DNA of 64,000 nucleotides, taken from positions 4,650,001-4,714,000 of the forward strand of contig OZ218952.1 of the NCBI GenBank assembly GCA_965112735.1, read 5' to 3'. Positions within the stretch are counted from its first letter, which is position 1. Every line of letters begins with the position of its first letter. The position numbers were made by a program, and so were the translations under genes. Shown here piece by piece: positions 35,273-45,663 of this stretch. Source of the DNA: Phaeosaccion multiseriatum (taxonomy: Eukaryota; Ochrophyta, other classes). A model generated the notes under the pieces. That model had not been told where the DNA came from, did not search any database, and worked only from the letters and a program-made list of their open reading frames with translations.

Positions 35273-37411
35273 ATGAGAGCTGCGTCGGCGAGTAGATACG
35301 TCTTAGCCACAGCTCTTCCCGGCGTTGCGGGCGCATCGTTCAGGGCAGCGGCAGGTGGGGGAATCCACCCTTGCTTCGTTCCCAGTCCTGCCTTGATTGT
35401 AGCACCCAGTACCTGTGCAACAGATAGGCATTTGTATCGCCCTAACCACCGGCTGGTCCAGCACAGCTCTCGCCGCATCCTCTCCACCACGACCAGGAGG
35501 AGGCAGAGGGAGGGAACTCGCGTTATGACTTCTGGTGCTAGTGATGTTGAGGAGTTTGGGAGCTCGGTAGGTCTGAGTGACATCCAGCACCAGGGGCAGG
35601 AGGCGCAGGAGGAAGCAGACACAAAGGATTCCACTGATGTCTCGACACCATTCTCTCTGCCGACTTCGTGGGTGCTAGAGGTAAAGAGGTGCCTTGCACG
35701 GGACAAGAAGAACCCTACAGCCAAGTGAGTGGAGTGGGCAGGCAGGGAGGGAGGGTTGGGGGCGTTTGTTGCCATCTTTGACTCTCTCTCTCTCTTTCCT
35801 TGCGCCCTGTACTACCGGACCCCTTCACCGTAGCCCCCCTCCTCTTCATCTGTCTCCCGGCCCGCCGCAGCATCCCTCCTCTTTCTTGTTAGTCATCACT
35901 GCACTGCCCTGATCTCCCCCCCCCGCTTTTGTATTTCGATGTGATGGATGGCTTGCCACCGGGGGCAGGTACTTTCAAATCGCCACGGCCTCTGTAGACG
36001 GGGGCGCCTCCTGCCGCACTGTGGTGTTCCGGGGCTTCGCAGAGCACTTATCACCAGAGGCGAACATGCTTCACCTCAAGATGGTCACGGACAGGAGGAG
36101 CGGCAAGGTGAGTTGACTCAGCGAGTGCGTGGGTGATAAGAGCGGGCCATGGAGAGCAAACACAGCCTTGTGAGAGGAAGGTGAACGAGTGGCTGATGTG
36201 GAGGTCTCGAGGTCTCACAATAAATGAATACCACGAACACAACCGACGGACCTGCCCCCCTCCCGTCCTCTTAAGTCCCTCCTTCATCGGCATGCGCATG
36301 CACACTGCTTTGGCAAACCGAACCTCCACCAACCTCCGCCTCCGCGCCTCAGGTCCCGGAGCTTGGGGCCAACCCCCGTGCCGAGGTGTGTTGGTACATG
36401 AACAAGGCCAGGGAGCAGTTCCGCATCTCTGGCGACGTGACGGTGGTGGCTGCGGATGAGAAAGACGAGGCCCTGGCGAAGGTATGTATGTCTGTATGTG
36501 TGTATGTATGTATGTATGTATGTATGTATGTATGTATATGTGTATGTATGTATGTATGTTTGTATGTTTGTATGTATGTATGTATGTATGTATGTAATTG
36601 AATTAGTGTATGCATGTCTGTATGTGTATGCATGTGTGTATGTATGAATGTGTATGTAATTCTGCCCCGCTCTGGTATGCCGTTTGGTGTGGACCGTATG
36701 TGCTATGCTGTATCACCAACGGGTATGTCACCAACCTCTGTCCTGCTGTCCTTCTCCACACCCCTCACACCACACAAAGGCGCGCACAGTGATGTGGAAG
36801 GAAATGAGCGACGGCGCGAGGCAGAGCTTCGCATGGCCCGTGCCCGGGGAGGAGCGGGCTTGGGACGACGATGGGGAGCAGAGTCGAGACTTCGACCCAC
36901 CACCACAGGTGAGAGGATAAGGAGGGGAGGGGAGGGGAGGAGAGGGATGGGAAGGAGGGAGGGAGGGAGGGAGGGAGCGAGGGTAGGTAGGGGGCACTTT
37001 GGTGCACTGCCCCTCTGGAGACTTGCACGGCTCCTTCGGAGTCTGCTGCAACCTGGTCGTATCTCTTCCTTCCTTCCATGAATCCGCTTCTCAGAGAAAT
37101 CTGCGACAAGTGGACTGCCCGACTCAACTCTTTGCTGCTGCTACTGCTGCTGCTCTTGGGCGTCGCAAAACACCCCAAACGCACGTACTTTCCCTGCATG
37201 TGGGGGCTGGGGCGGGGCGTGTGTGGGCGGGTGTGTGCGTGCGTGCGCTGAGCAGGACGCCTCGGTGCCTGTGGACAACTTCCTCCTACTCCTCCTGCGG
37301 CCCACCTGTGTGGACCACTTGTGCCTAAAGGGCTCTCCCCAGCGCCGCTTCTTGTACCGCTGGGACGAGGAGGGTGAGGGCGGCTGGACCACCACAAGAG
37401 TCAATCCCTGA
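35273..37411 (+). CDS. PPOX-class FMN-binding protein (Alr4036 type)
   Basis: Pyridoxamine-5'-phosphate-oxidase-like split-barrel protein, expected to bind FMN. Five exons: 35273-35724, 35969-36107, 36353-36481, 36780-36908, 37256-37411; 334 aa. From residue about 130 it follows the Alr4036-type pattern: YFQIATASVDGGASCRTVVF, RGFAEHL, TDRRSGKVPELGANPRAEVC, WYMNKAREQFRISGDV, then a C-terminal PTCVDHLCLKGSPQRRFLY and a final VNP. The first about 90 residues are Ala/Arg/Ser-rich (MRAASASRYVLATALPGVAG), probably an organelle-targeting leader, mitochondrial or plastid. The ATG at 35273 is the first in frame. The intron at 36482-36779 begins with a (GTAT)n array at the donor and carries TGTATCACCAAC 60 nt before the acceptor. 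Substrate not known. Confidence 0.88.
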
Positions 37412-37909
37412 GCCTTTGGGCATCGAAAGAGTCGACCACACCTGAGCCTGCGCCACTAACTGTATATGATCTGACTGTATATGATTCGATCCACTTGGCT
37501 TCGGGAAACCCTCCCCTCCACTTCAGAAGACTTGCACCGCTGCCGAAAGAAGGGCGGTTACGGCGGTTACGGCAGGCAGTACAGTAGAGTGAGTCAGTCT
37601 GCTGCTCTTGTCGCACCACGCCTCGCGGTAAGTCGGGGGAGCCAACATCAACGTTCATTCCACATTCCTTCGTTTGGGCCAACATGCAACATTCCCTCAT
37701 TGCTCCTTCCTTTTGAGTCGCCCCCTCCTCCGCCAACAAGCTAACTGCTCGCACTTTCTGTAGTACAAACACGACAACGCCTGTAACACCAACACGACAA
37801 CGCCTCTCCTGGCGGTCCTGGCGGGCCTGCTGAACGCCATCTAAGGAGAGGCGCAAGCAAAAAGCACGCCGGGCCTCCTGTCCGACCCCCTTCTCCGCTC
37901 CGCCTCCTC

Positions 37910-37983
<74 letters not shown>

Positions 37984-38029
37984 GATGCTGTTGTCGGTCT
38001 TGTCCGGCCCTCTCACACTGCCTCACTGC
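37412..38029. other. Convergent spacer with (GTT)n array
   Basis: 618 bp between the PPOX and CRM stop codons. It contains a doubled 19-bp unit (about 37766-37803, AACACGACAACGCC core) and a pure (GTT)24 array at 37912-37983. No coding potential is convincing. Confidence 0.6.
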
Positions 38030-39738
38030 CTACCACCCCCCCTCTCCATTCAGCCTCCTCCTGTTGTTGTTGTCCTTGCGCTCGCTCCTCTTTGCCGCCC
38101 TCTCGGCTTTCGCTTCAACGAGCTGCTTCAGATCGATGCTGCGCACCTGCGTCTGAGCCCACCCACGGGGCTTTTGGGGGCGGTACAGTAGACAGGTGTG
38201 CCCCACAACCTAGTGGGAGGGCAGAAGGGCAAGAAGATGGGAGGGCAGGAGGGTAAAAGGGGTTGAGTGTTTGAGTGTAGGAGGGAGCAAAACAACAGAA
38301 AGAGGGAGCACAGATGCGAAGGCAGTGCCCAGCAGAGTGTTCAGCAGATGACAGGGAGAGAGGGAAAGGAAGGGGCGCGCGCTATGAAGAGTAGGGGGAA
38401 CCGACCGTGACTTCGGTCTGAGCAAGCAGCGACAGACAGACACAGCTCGCTCTCTTTCCCTCTTTGGAGGGAAGGAGTGTCCCCTGCAAAGAGGAGGAGG
38501 TTGCAGAGACTGCAGAGGCTGCAGAGTTTGCGGATGTTGGAGAGGTTACAGGCTCGTCTTACCGAGCCCAGCGAACAGCAGAGGGAGTCGACCAGGACAC
38601 TAGAAGGGTGACAAAAAGCCATGCCACCACCCCTTCCGATTGCCCTTCCCTTACCTGGGCCACTGTAGCTCCGCTCTGCTTGGCCAATGCCTCTCCGAGC
38701 ACCTTTACTTCCGCCTTCTTCTTGGCCTTGTGCATTCGAATGTTCACCTTGTGAGGTTGCATGTGAGGTTGCGAGGTTTAGGGTGGGTGGGGATTGAGGG
38801 GGTGGATTCAGTAAGGACCAAGTCGGAGGGGCAGCGCGGAGACGAAGAGCAAAGAGGGCTGCTCTATCCAGGGGGTTGGATATGCAGCACTCCCGCAACC
38901 CCCACACCCATGTCAAAGGAAAGAACAAAGGGGGCAGATAGACTGTCTGCACCCACTCACTCACTCACTCACCCACCTACTCACTCACTCACTCACTCAC
39001 TCCCTTACTCCGTCCCTCACTCACTCACTCACTCACTCACTCCCTCACTCACCAGCTCGTGTGCCTCGAGCTGAAGCATAATCTCGGAAGCAAAGGCAGG
39101 CGTGAGCTCCTTCATAGGAATGGTGGACAATGTCCCCTCCCCCTTCATGCGAGAGGCCAACCCCCTCAAAGCAGACTTCTCCTTCCCGCTCAGCTTGGGG
39201 CCCTTCGGTGGGGCACTTGCAGCGGCGGGATCAGCGTCTTCCGAGGCTGCATCGGTCCCTAGGGCCTGTTCTTGCGCTGGTGACTTCGCCTCCTCCACTA
39301 TCGCCTCTCCCTCCTCCTCACTGTCCTCTCCTGCACTGTCTACCATCGAACCCAAGGACCGAAGCTGCTGCTGCCGATTCCCTTGCCATTGGCCCAGACT
39401 GCTGCAGCGAGAGTAAGCGGGGAGGGGAGGGGCCATGGGTGGGTGGGCCTCCGTGAGAAGCCAGCCGCCTAGACAACAAATGGAGAAGCGCTGCTGATTT
39501 ACCTGACCGAGCTTCCGCTGAAGCAGGCGCGACCTATTGCTTCAGGTCGTGCTGTCGCTGCTGCGATGGAGTTTGAGCCTATTGCTGCTCTGCCCCGCTT
39601 CATTCCACGCCCTCTGCTCACCACAGAGCGGCTGGCCCTGCTGATGCTGCTGCTGCTCCCAAAGCCGTGCACCCCCAGGATGGTGCTACCTCTCGCCACA
39701 AGGGCCATTACGGGAAGGCTGACATGGATGCTCCTCAT
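38030..39738 (-). CDS. CRM/YhbY-domain RNA-binding protein
   Basis: CRM domains bind RNA in ribosome maturation and organellar group II intron splicing. Four exons: 39738-39503, 39401-39053, 38747-38655, 38209-38030; 285 aa with consistent phases. The domain begins at LSGKEKSALRGLASRMKGEG, continues through AFASEIMLQLEAHELVNIR and VLGEALAKQSGATVAQ, and ends VVGHTCLLYRP, matching the YhbY fold and its terminal LYR strand. The N-terminal about 80 residues are Ser/Arg/Gly-rich with few acids (MRSIHVSLPVMALVARGSTI), suggesting an organelle leader, followed by an acidic linker. The tail after the domain is Lys/Arg-rich. Single CRM domain, so closer to bacterial YhbY-type ribosome factors than to multi-CRM plant splicing factors. 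Two ACTC/GTGA arrays lie at its second donor. Confidence 0.85.
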
Positions 39739-40217
39739 CCTGCCGGAGCCCTGCTTGTGGTATAAGCGTCAATCAAGCTGTGCGGGCCGGGGGGAATTTA
39801 GGATCGAAGTAGAATATCGATATCGATATTACTAACAAACCCCCCCCTCTCGATATCCCCTCTCGGCACTTAACCTTTCCACGTTGAGGTGATATCCATT
39901 CCATTTCCTTTTGCTCTGAGACGTCTGCAACTTGCTTAGCTGCTGAGGAAACGCTGGTGGGCTGAGGATCTCTTGCATTATGGCGGAGGGGGCTTTCGAC
40001 ATAGAGGTACACATTTCGTCGTGTCTGGGCAATTTTGAATCTGCCTCCTTCTCTTGTCGAAGGCTCACAAGCAGCCGCGGAGAGGGATCCAGACTGGTCT
40101 GACAGCCTTCGCCACATTGTATCAGATCAGATCACTCCTATATTCTTTTCCGCGGAGAGACCCAGACTGGTCTGACAGCCTTCGCCACATTGTATCAGAT
40201 CAGATCAGATCCTCCTA
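39739..40217. promoter_or_regulatory. Divergent upstream region, CRM / ankyrin 2
   Basis: 479 bp. It contains a short ATCGATATCGATATT run (about 39816-39831) and, next to the ankyrin start, two direct copies of a 46-bp segment. Confidence 0.5.
40089..40207. repeat. 46-bp direct repeat directly upstream of ankyrin gene 2
   Basis: Copies at 40089-40134 and 40162-40207, identical over CCAGACTGGTCTGACAGCCT and on to ATCAGATCAGATCA. The second copy ends 10 bp before the start codon of the intronless ankyrin gene, so it is probably in its promoter or leader. Confidence 0.93.
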
Positions 40218-41354
40218 ATGCCTCCCTCTGTTGTCCAGACACGGCGACTGTTTCTCGCCATATCGACGCCTCGTGTCGCCGCGGCGAAGATCAGGGCGAT
40301 TGTGGGGAAAATTCTCTCCGCGAAGGGCAGAGAAGGCCTGGAGCAGCCGAATCAGAACGGATTTACCGCGATGTTCTTGGCGGCTGCGCATGGTCGATCA
40401 GACGTCATAAGCATTCTTGCCTCAGCAGGAGCATGTGTCGATAGACCCTGTGACGGATTCAATCCACTCTTCATTGCCTCTCAAGAGGGCCATACGGAAG
40501 TGGTGGAGGCGCTTCTTTCGGCCGAAGCTGATGTGGATTTGGTGTCTGAGGACGGAGCCTCTCCGCTTTACATTGCGGCAGCAGAAGGGCGAGAGTCCAT
40601 AGTGGAAAAACTCATCTCAGCAGGTGCATCTGTCCATAAAGCGGAGAGAAATGGAGCCACTCCACTTTACGTTGCGTCTGAACTGGGGCATCTTTCCATC
40701 TTAGAAAAACTCATAGCAGCACGGGCATGTGTAAACACAGCTGAGCGGCGTGGATGCTCGCCTCTCTACGTGGCGTCTCGGAAAGGACACGAAGCGATAG
40801 TGGACAAGCTTCTTTCGGCCGGTGCCGCTGTGGACGCGGCGAATTCCATGGTTTATGGTTCTGCGACTCCTCTCCACGCTGCATGTGTAGCAGGGAAGGA
40901 TGCAGTGGTGAGGCGACTTCTCCGTGCTGGGGCGAAGTTAGATTTGGCAGAGGGCACTGCCGGCTACACTCCGCTTCACCTTGCGGTTCAGAATGGACAC
41001 GGGGCAGTGGTGGCCCGCCTTCTCGCCGCAGGCTGCCCATGTGATACCCTGGGCACGAGTGACCAGACCCCACTGCTCACCGCCATCATGTTTGGGCATC
41101 AGGCGATCGCTCTGCAGCTCCTCTCAGCCGGAGGTTCGGTCGACAGTGCCCTGCTCTGCGTACGGCAGTATGCATTAGGCCGCAATATCGAAGAGCGCCT
41201 CCTCGCTGCAGCGGCGGAGCACTTCGCATCGCAGACTCCGCTGGACCTCATGCGCGCAATCGACCCCACCTTTGGCAAGCAGAGGGGCGTACCGCCGCAG
41301 GCGAGGGACGTTCGCTCCGAGACTATGCTTGAGGTGGCTTCGGAAATGGACTGA
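40218..41354 (+). CDS. Intronless ankyrin-repeat protein, about nine repeats
   Basis: A single 378-aa frame with no intron, unusual here where almost every other gene has four or more exons. Residues about 45-320 are eight to nine ankyrin repeats of the usual 33-residue kind (for example GASPLYIAAAEGRESIVEKL and YTPLHLAVQNGHGAVVARLL), with the TPL helix starts and G-H turn residues conserved. The N-terminal 40 residues are basic (RTRRLFLAIS-like, KIRAIVGKIL) and have no clear signal. The C-terminus after residue 330 has no recognised domain. Likely a protein-interaction scaffold. Intronlessness plus the direct repeat at its 5' end could mean retrocopy origin, but no poly-A tract is seen downstream. 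Confidence 0.9.
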   Translation: MPPSVVQTRRLFLAISTPRVAAAKIRAIVGKILSAKGREGLEQPNQNGFTAMFLAAAHGRSDVISILASAGACVDRPCDGFNPLFIASQEGHTEVVEALLSAEADVDLVSEDGASPLYIAAAEGRESIVEKLISAGASVHKAERNGATPLYVASELGHLSILEKLIAARACVNTAERRGCSPLYVASRKGHEAIVDKLLSAGAAVDAANSMVYGSATPLHAACVAGKDAVVRRLLRAGAKLDLAEGTAGYTPLHLAVQNGHGAVVARLLAAGCPCDTLGTSDQTPLLTAIMFGHQAIALQLLSAGGSVDSALLCVRQYALGRNIEERLLAAAAEHFASQTPLDLMRAIDPTFGKQRGVPPQARDVRSETMLEVASEMD

Positions 41355-41576
41355 ACAACCGCTCATGCATCATCCCTAATTTTTGGCAAGTGGCGTCTTT
41401 TGAGAGAGAGGGGTGCAGGTGTGCTCGGCAGATGGAACGAGGAGTGCGTACCTCCACCCCGTCCTGTCATCGTTGATTTAACACTTGCGTGCACCACCGC
41501 GAATTTCGGTCTCTTGTCTCTTGGGAGAGGACGAGTGTGGATTGATGCACATGGCCGGAGTTGTCTGCCTCTTCAT

Positions 41577-41613
<37 letters not shown>

Positions 41614-41829
41614 ATAGCAGCATAGTGTGCCCAGGCCGGGGTACGCCGTTGTGGTAGAGGGGGGAGTGGGAGGGTGGATGGCTGTCAGGGGGGAGTAGGG
41701 AGAGCAGGTTGTAGGGTGTTGCAGCACCTCCCCGCTACTGTGACGGCCATCCCTTTGACAGAGAACTTAACTCCCTTTCCGTTATAGTAATACAGTTGGT
41801 TGATACTACATGAAGGGAAGTAAACACTA
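41355..41829. other. Spacer between ankyrin 2 and MITE 1
   Basis: No gene. It includes (TCTC)n at about 41578-41608 and, at 41792-41809, CAGTTGGTTGATACTACA, which looks like the dispersed word with one inserted T, 20 bp from the MITE. Confidence 0.5.
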
Positions 41830-42235
41830 CTGTGATTTCGCGGTTGAGTGGCACTTTTTACGCCCAATTACGCCCCATTAATTTTTTTTTACGCCAAATG
41901 ACGACTTGTTTTACGACGTTTTACGACGTTTTACGACGCTTTAGCCCCCTCTTTGACGCCCTTTTACGCCCTTTTACGCCCTTTTACGCTCTTTTACGCC
42001 CTCTTCCGTGATTTTTTTTTACGTGATTTTTTTTAGACGAAATTAAGGCGAATTAAGATAAAAGGGCGTCAAAGAGCGTAAAAGGGCGTAAAGGGGCGTA
42101 AAAGGGCGTCAAATAGGGGGCTAAAGCGTCGTCAAACGTCGTCAAACGTCGTCAAAAAAGTCGTCATTTGGCGTAAAAAAAAATTGATGGGGCGTAATTG
42201 GGCGTAAAAAGTGCCACTCAACCGCGAAATCACAG
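41830..42235. mobile_element. Foldback MITE, 406 bp, TA target duplication (Tc1/mariner-like)
   Basis: The outer ends are perfect inverted repeats (CTGTGATTTCGCGGTTGAGT at the left, its complement at the right) flanked by TA on both sides (41828-41829 and 42236-42237). The repeat continues inward almost to the centre: both halves carry matching TTTTACGCC and ACGTCGT-type units in opposite order, so nearly the whole element is one hairpin with arms of about 190 bp. No transposase frame is present. The TA duplication and size fit non-autonomous Tc1/mariner-superfamily elements. Confidence 0.92.
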
Positions 42236-42486
42236 TATGTATAATTTTTAAAAAACATCGATACTACAGTATAAAAAAAAAACTGATGCGGGGTGCTTGT
42301 GAGCAGTACTTCAAATACGTCTCCACCACCCCCTCCTCTCTCTCTCTCTCTCTCTCTCTCCCTCCCTCTCGCCAGAGCACCTCTCTCAGTGCTCAGTGCG
42401 GGCCTCCCTCCCTGCCTTTGCGTTGTCCCACAGCACAGCACAGCGGTTTGTGACTCAGCACCGCTGATGGCCTCGGGCACTTCCCT

Positions 42487-43687
42487 TCACATGATGCTGC
42501 AGTCGTCGTCCGCCGGCCCTCCTACTCTCCCTACTCTCCCCCCTCGCCTACTTTCTTCTGCACTTCCTCCTCCTGCCGCTGTTGCTGGTGCTGACTTTGC
42601 TGCTGCTGCTGGTATTGGTGCTGCTGCCCCCACCTTTGATGCCCCATGCTGACTGGCTGGTGCTGCTGCTGGTGATGGTCCTGCTGCTGGCGCGCCTTCT
42701 GACGACTCGCCACCCCCGCTCTTGGTCATGGGCCGCCGTACATGTGCTGCGTTGGGCAGCGTCGAATCCAACAAAGGCCTCTTGTGCGATTGCAAAGGCC
42801 TCCGGGAGAGCTTGGGGGGCGTTCCTGGGGGCGCAAGGTCCTCCTTGGACAAGGACTGTATCACCAACTGCTGTTGCTGCTGGGGTTGCGGTTGGGGCTG
42901 CTGCTGTATGACGAGTGGGTCGGCAGAAGTAGTACTCGCCTGTAACGCATGCAACAGAGAGACGGACCGCACTCAGGGTTAGTCATGTATCTGTCACTCA
43001 GGGTTAGTCATGTATCTGTCACTCAGGGTTAGTCATGTATCTGTCACTCAGGGTTAGTCATGTATCTGTCACTCAGGGTTAGTCATGTATCTGTCACTCA
43101 GGGTTAGTCATGTATCTGTCACTCAGGGTTAGTCATGTATCTGTCACTCAGGGTTAGTCATGTATCTGTCACTCAGGGTTAGTCATGTATCTGTCACTCA
43201 GCGTTAGTCATGTATCTGTCACTCAGGGTTAGTCATGTATCTGTCACTCAGGGTTAGTCATGTATCTGTCACTCAGGGTGTGCCGTGCATCTGTCATCTC
43301 AAACCCCTACACCAAGCTGGACGTGCGAACGTGCGTGCATTCATGCGTGCGTGAGTGCTGAAATATTGCCGCTCACCTTGTCCACAACGGGCGGGCTCGT
43401 CGGTTTCCAGGGGCGCTTTTGAGCGGCTTTTCCTCCTCCTCCTCCTCCTCCTCCTCCTGCTCCTGCTCCTGCTCCTCCAGCGGTCAGCCCTATTCGGTGT
43501 CAGCGCAATCGGCGGGGTGGCAGGGGGAAGCAGGAGGGGCAACGAATTTGTCAGGGAGAGAGAGACAGTTAGGCCCAAAAAGCTAAGCCCCGAAGGACTT
43601 ACCACGACACACACACACACGTACTACCATACGCCCACGCCCACACACACAGACAGACACACACCCACCCACACACACACGCACACA

Positions 43688-43720
<33 letters not shown>

Positions 43721-45663
43721 ATGCACATACCCCGACGCCCACACCCACACACAGAGAGAGACACACACCCACACGCACACACGCACACACACACGCACAC
43801 ACACACCCACGCACACACGCACGCACCTGAGGGGCGGGGCATGGTCCTGGCCGCCCTCCTTTGCTGCTGCCCGTTTGACTGCATGCCGAAGAGGCCCATC
43901 AGCTTGTCCGACGACGACAGCTTCTTCGCCTTTTGCTCTGGAACGTTCTTCACACTTGGCTGCTGCGCCGGGGGGGCGACCTTCGGTGGGGGCGGCGGGG
44001 GAGGAGGTTGCTCATGCGGCAGCTGACGGTGTAAATCGGCAAGCAACTTCTGCCGTCGCTTCTGGGGCTGTGGGGGGGGGTGCTTTTGTTGTTCTTGTTG
44101 TTGTTGTAGGAGCTGTCGTTGCTTCATCATCTTCTGCTGCTGTAGCACCAACTGATGCTGGATCACCAGCTGCTGCTCCTGTAACACCAACTCCCGTTGC
44201 TGCTGCTGTTGCTTCTTCTTCTGCTTCTCCTCCTCCTGCTTCTCCTCCTCCTGCTGTTCCTGTTTCTGCTGCTGCGGTTGCGGGGGCGGCTGCGGCACCT
44301 TTAGTTTGGAAGGCTTCCGAAAGGGGGCTTCCTCTTGGTAAAATTTGTACTTGTGTCTGTAGTGGTGATGGGATGGGGCAAGGCAGGTATGAGGGTGGAG
44401 GAGAGGAGACGGGTCGAGGCCGCGGGTGATGAGGTGAGGCACAAAGTACATGATACCAACCCTAAACAACCCAAGCCTAACCAGCAAAGAGGGCGGACTC
44501 GAAGGGAGGCGCAGCACCGCAAGTATATATACCTCCCCTCTCTTCCCTCCCTCCCTTCCTTCCTCTTACCCGAGCTTTCCTCCGAAGCGTGACTCGAGCT
44601 GGTCCTTGTCGATGAAGTGGGCAAAGCTCTCCGCCACGTTGTCACAGATAGTCATTTTGGTTCTCGTCCTTTCCGACGTCTGGAGCATGAGAAGATCGAG
44701 CGCCTGAGTAATAAGGAAGCCCGCCTGGCAGAGGAAGAGGTGCTCCACCCTCTGTGGGTAGAGCAGCCCCAATATCTCACTCAGGTCATTCAGCGTGGCA
44801 ATGGGTGGAATACTCGATATTCCAAAGTCTTCCAAGTCCACGACCCAGAGCCATCGACTGGTGCGGCCCTCCTCCTGCATCAGCTTCATCGCTCTATCTA
44901 GATAGTAGCACAGCATCCGCACCGCCATCTTGCTGTCGCTGTACCACTGCCTCAATGAGAGAACTACCACGGCTTGGCCCTTCCGCCCCCTGCCTTTGCT
45001 CAGGTACATCCGGCCTAGTTTTGCCATGCCTTCCACAGTCTCTGGGCAGATGGAGATGAGGTCGTTCTCCACCCTGTAGGAGACCATTCGTTGGAGCTTC
45101 AACGCTGCTTGAGAGGCAACCATGCCTTTCAGCCCCAGCAAGTGGGCAATCTCTTCATCCTACGAGATGACGAAAAAGGGCCGACAAGGGAGGGTGGGGG
45201 TCGGGGACTTGAGAGTGAGATGTCACGGCAGAGAAAGCAAAGCTTTGCACACCAGCAATGCCGTGTGATGCCGTCATTCAGTAGATAGCCCCCCCAGAGA
45301 GAGATTCATGCATGTATCAACGCCACCACGAGAAGAGGAGCAATAGCCCAATTGGCATTAGCGCTGGCTTTTGAGAATCTGGGCTCGACCACTAGGGCCA
45401 CATTCCTGTGCGCAGACTCTTCGACTTACATGAACACACTCGCTCATGTACTTGTCCTCGAGGCGACGTCGTTGTGATGCTCCTGTGGGCCTGGTTGAGG
45501 GGTAGCCATTCCCACCAGCGGCGCTCTGCCGTTGCTCCTCCTGCCTCTCCTCCTGTTGCTGCTGCTGCGACGAAGCCATTAGCATGGCTCGCACCCGCCG
45601 TACTTGCTCGACCATGAAGCCATTAGCAACCTTAAGAGGTGCCAGTGACGGGGGAGGAGACAT
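42487..45663 (-). CDS. CRAL-TRIO (Sec14-like) protein with Gln-rich middle and C-terminal CaaX box
   Basis: Sec14-type proteins bind and exchange phosphoinositides or other lipids. Five exons: 45663-45430, 45159-44570, 44356-43827, 43489-43377, 42939-42487; 639 aa, all phases consistent. Residues about 79-275 match a CRAL-TRIO fold: LSLRQWYSDSKMAVRMLCYY, WLWVVDLEDFGISSIPP, LNDLSEILGLLYPQRVEHLF, then TICDNVAESFAHFIDKDQLE and SRFGGKLG, the usual end of the domain. Then follow Gln/Glu- and Lys-rich stretches with ELVLQ, QLVIQ, QLVLQ repeats. The last four residues are CSIM, a CaaX box whose Met favours farnesylation (established rule); membrane attachment is inference. The preceding residues are three Asp. 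The fourth intron holds a 25-bp minisatellite and the third starts with a GTGC/GTGT array at its donor. Confidence 0.87.
42971..43295. repeat. 25-bp minisatellite in the Sec14-like gene intron
   Basis: Twelve near-perfect copies and one degenerate thirteenth copy of a 25-bp unit with core GGGTTAGTCATGTATCTGTC. Only one copy has a substitution (GCGTTAG, about 43201). Each unit contains GGGTTAG, a telomere-like hexamer, but spaced by 18 bp. Confidence 0.97.

Larger units (their letters stand above)
1705..44192. repeat. Dispersed 12-16 bp word CAGTTGGTGATACAGC (family of about 18 copies)
   Basis: Copies with GGTGATAC or its complement: 1705-1717, 2825-2837, 3748-3762, 4360-4371, 7924-7940, 15724-15739, 15759-15770, 17095-17111, 19461-19473, 20899-20915, 36708-36720, 42856-42871. 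One-base variants: 2612-2624, 12536-12552, 15789-15802, 18739-18755, 42904-42916, 44151-44163, 44181-44192. These are separate small sites; the interval given spans them. They occur in six different genes, in exons and introns, often inside CAG/CAA runs. Confidence 0.9.

Noticed and set aside
42971-43295. CRISPR-like array of evenly spaced repeats
   Set aside because: Units are contiguous with no spacers; it is a minisatellite inside a eukaryotic intron.
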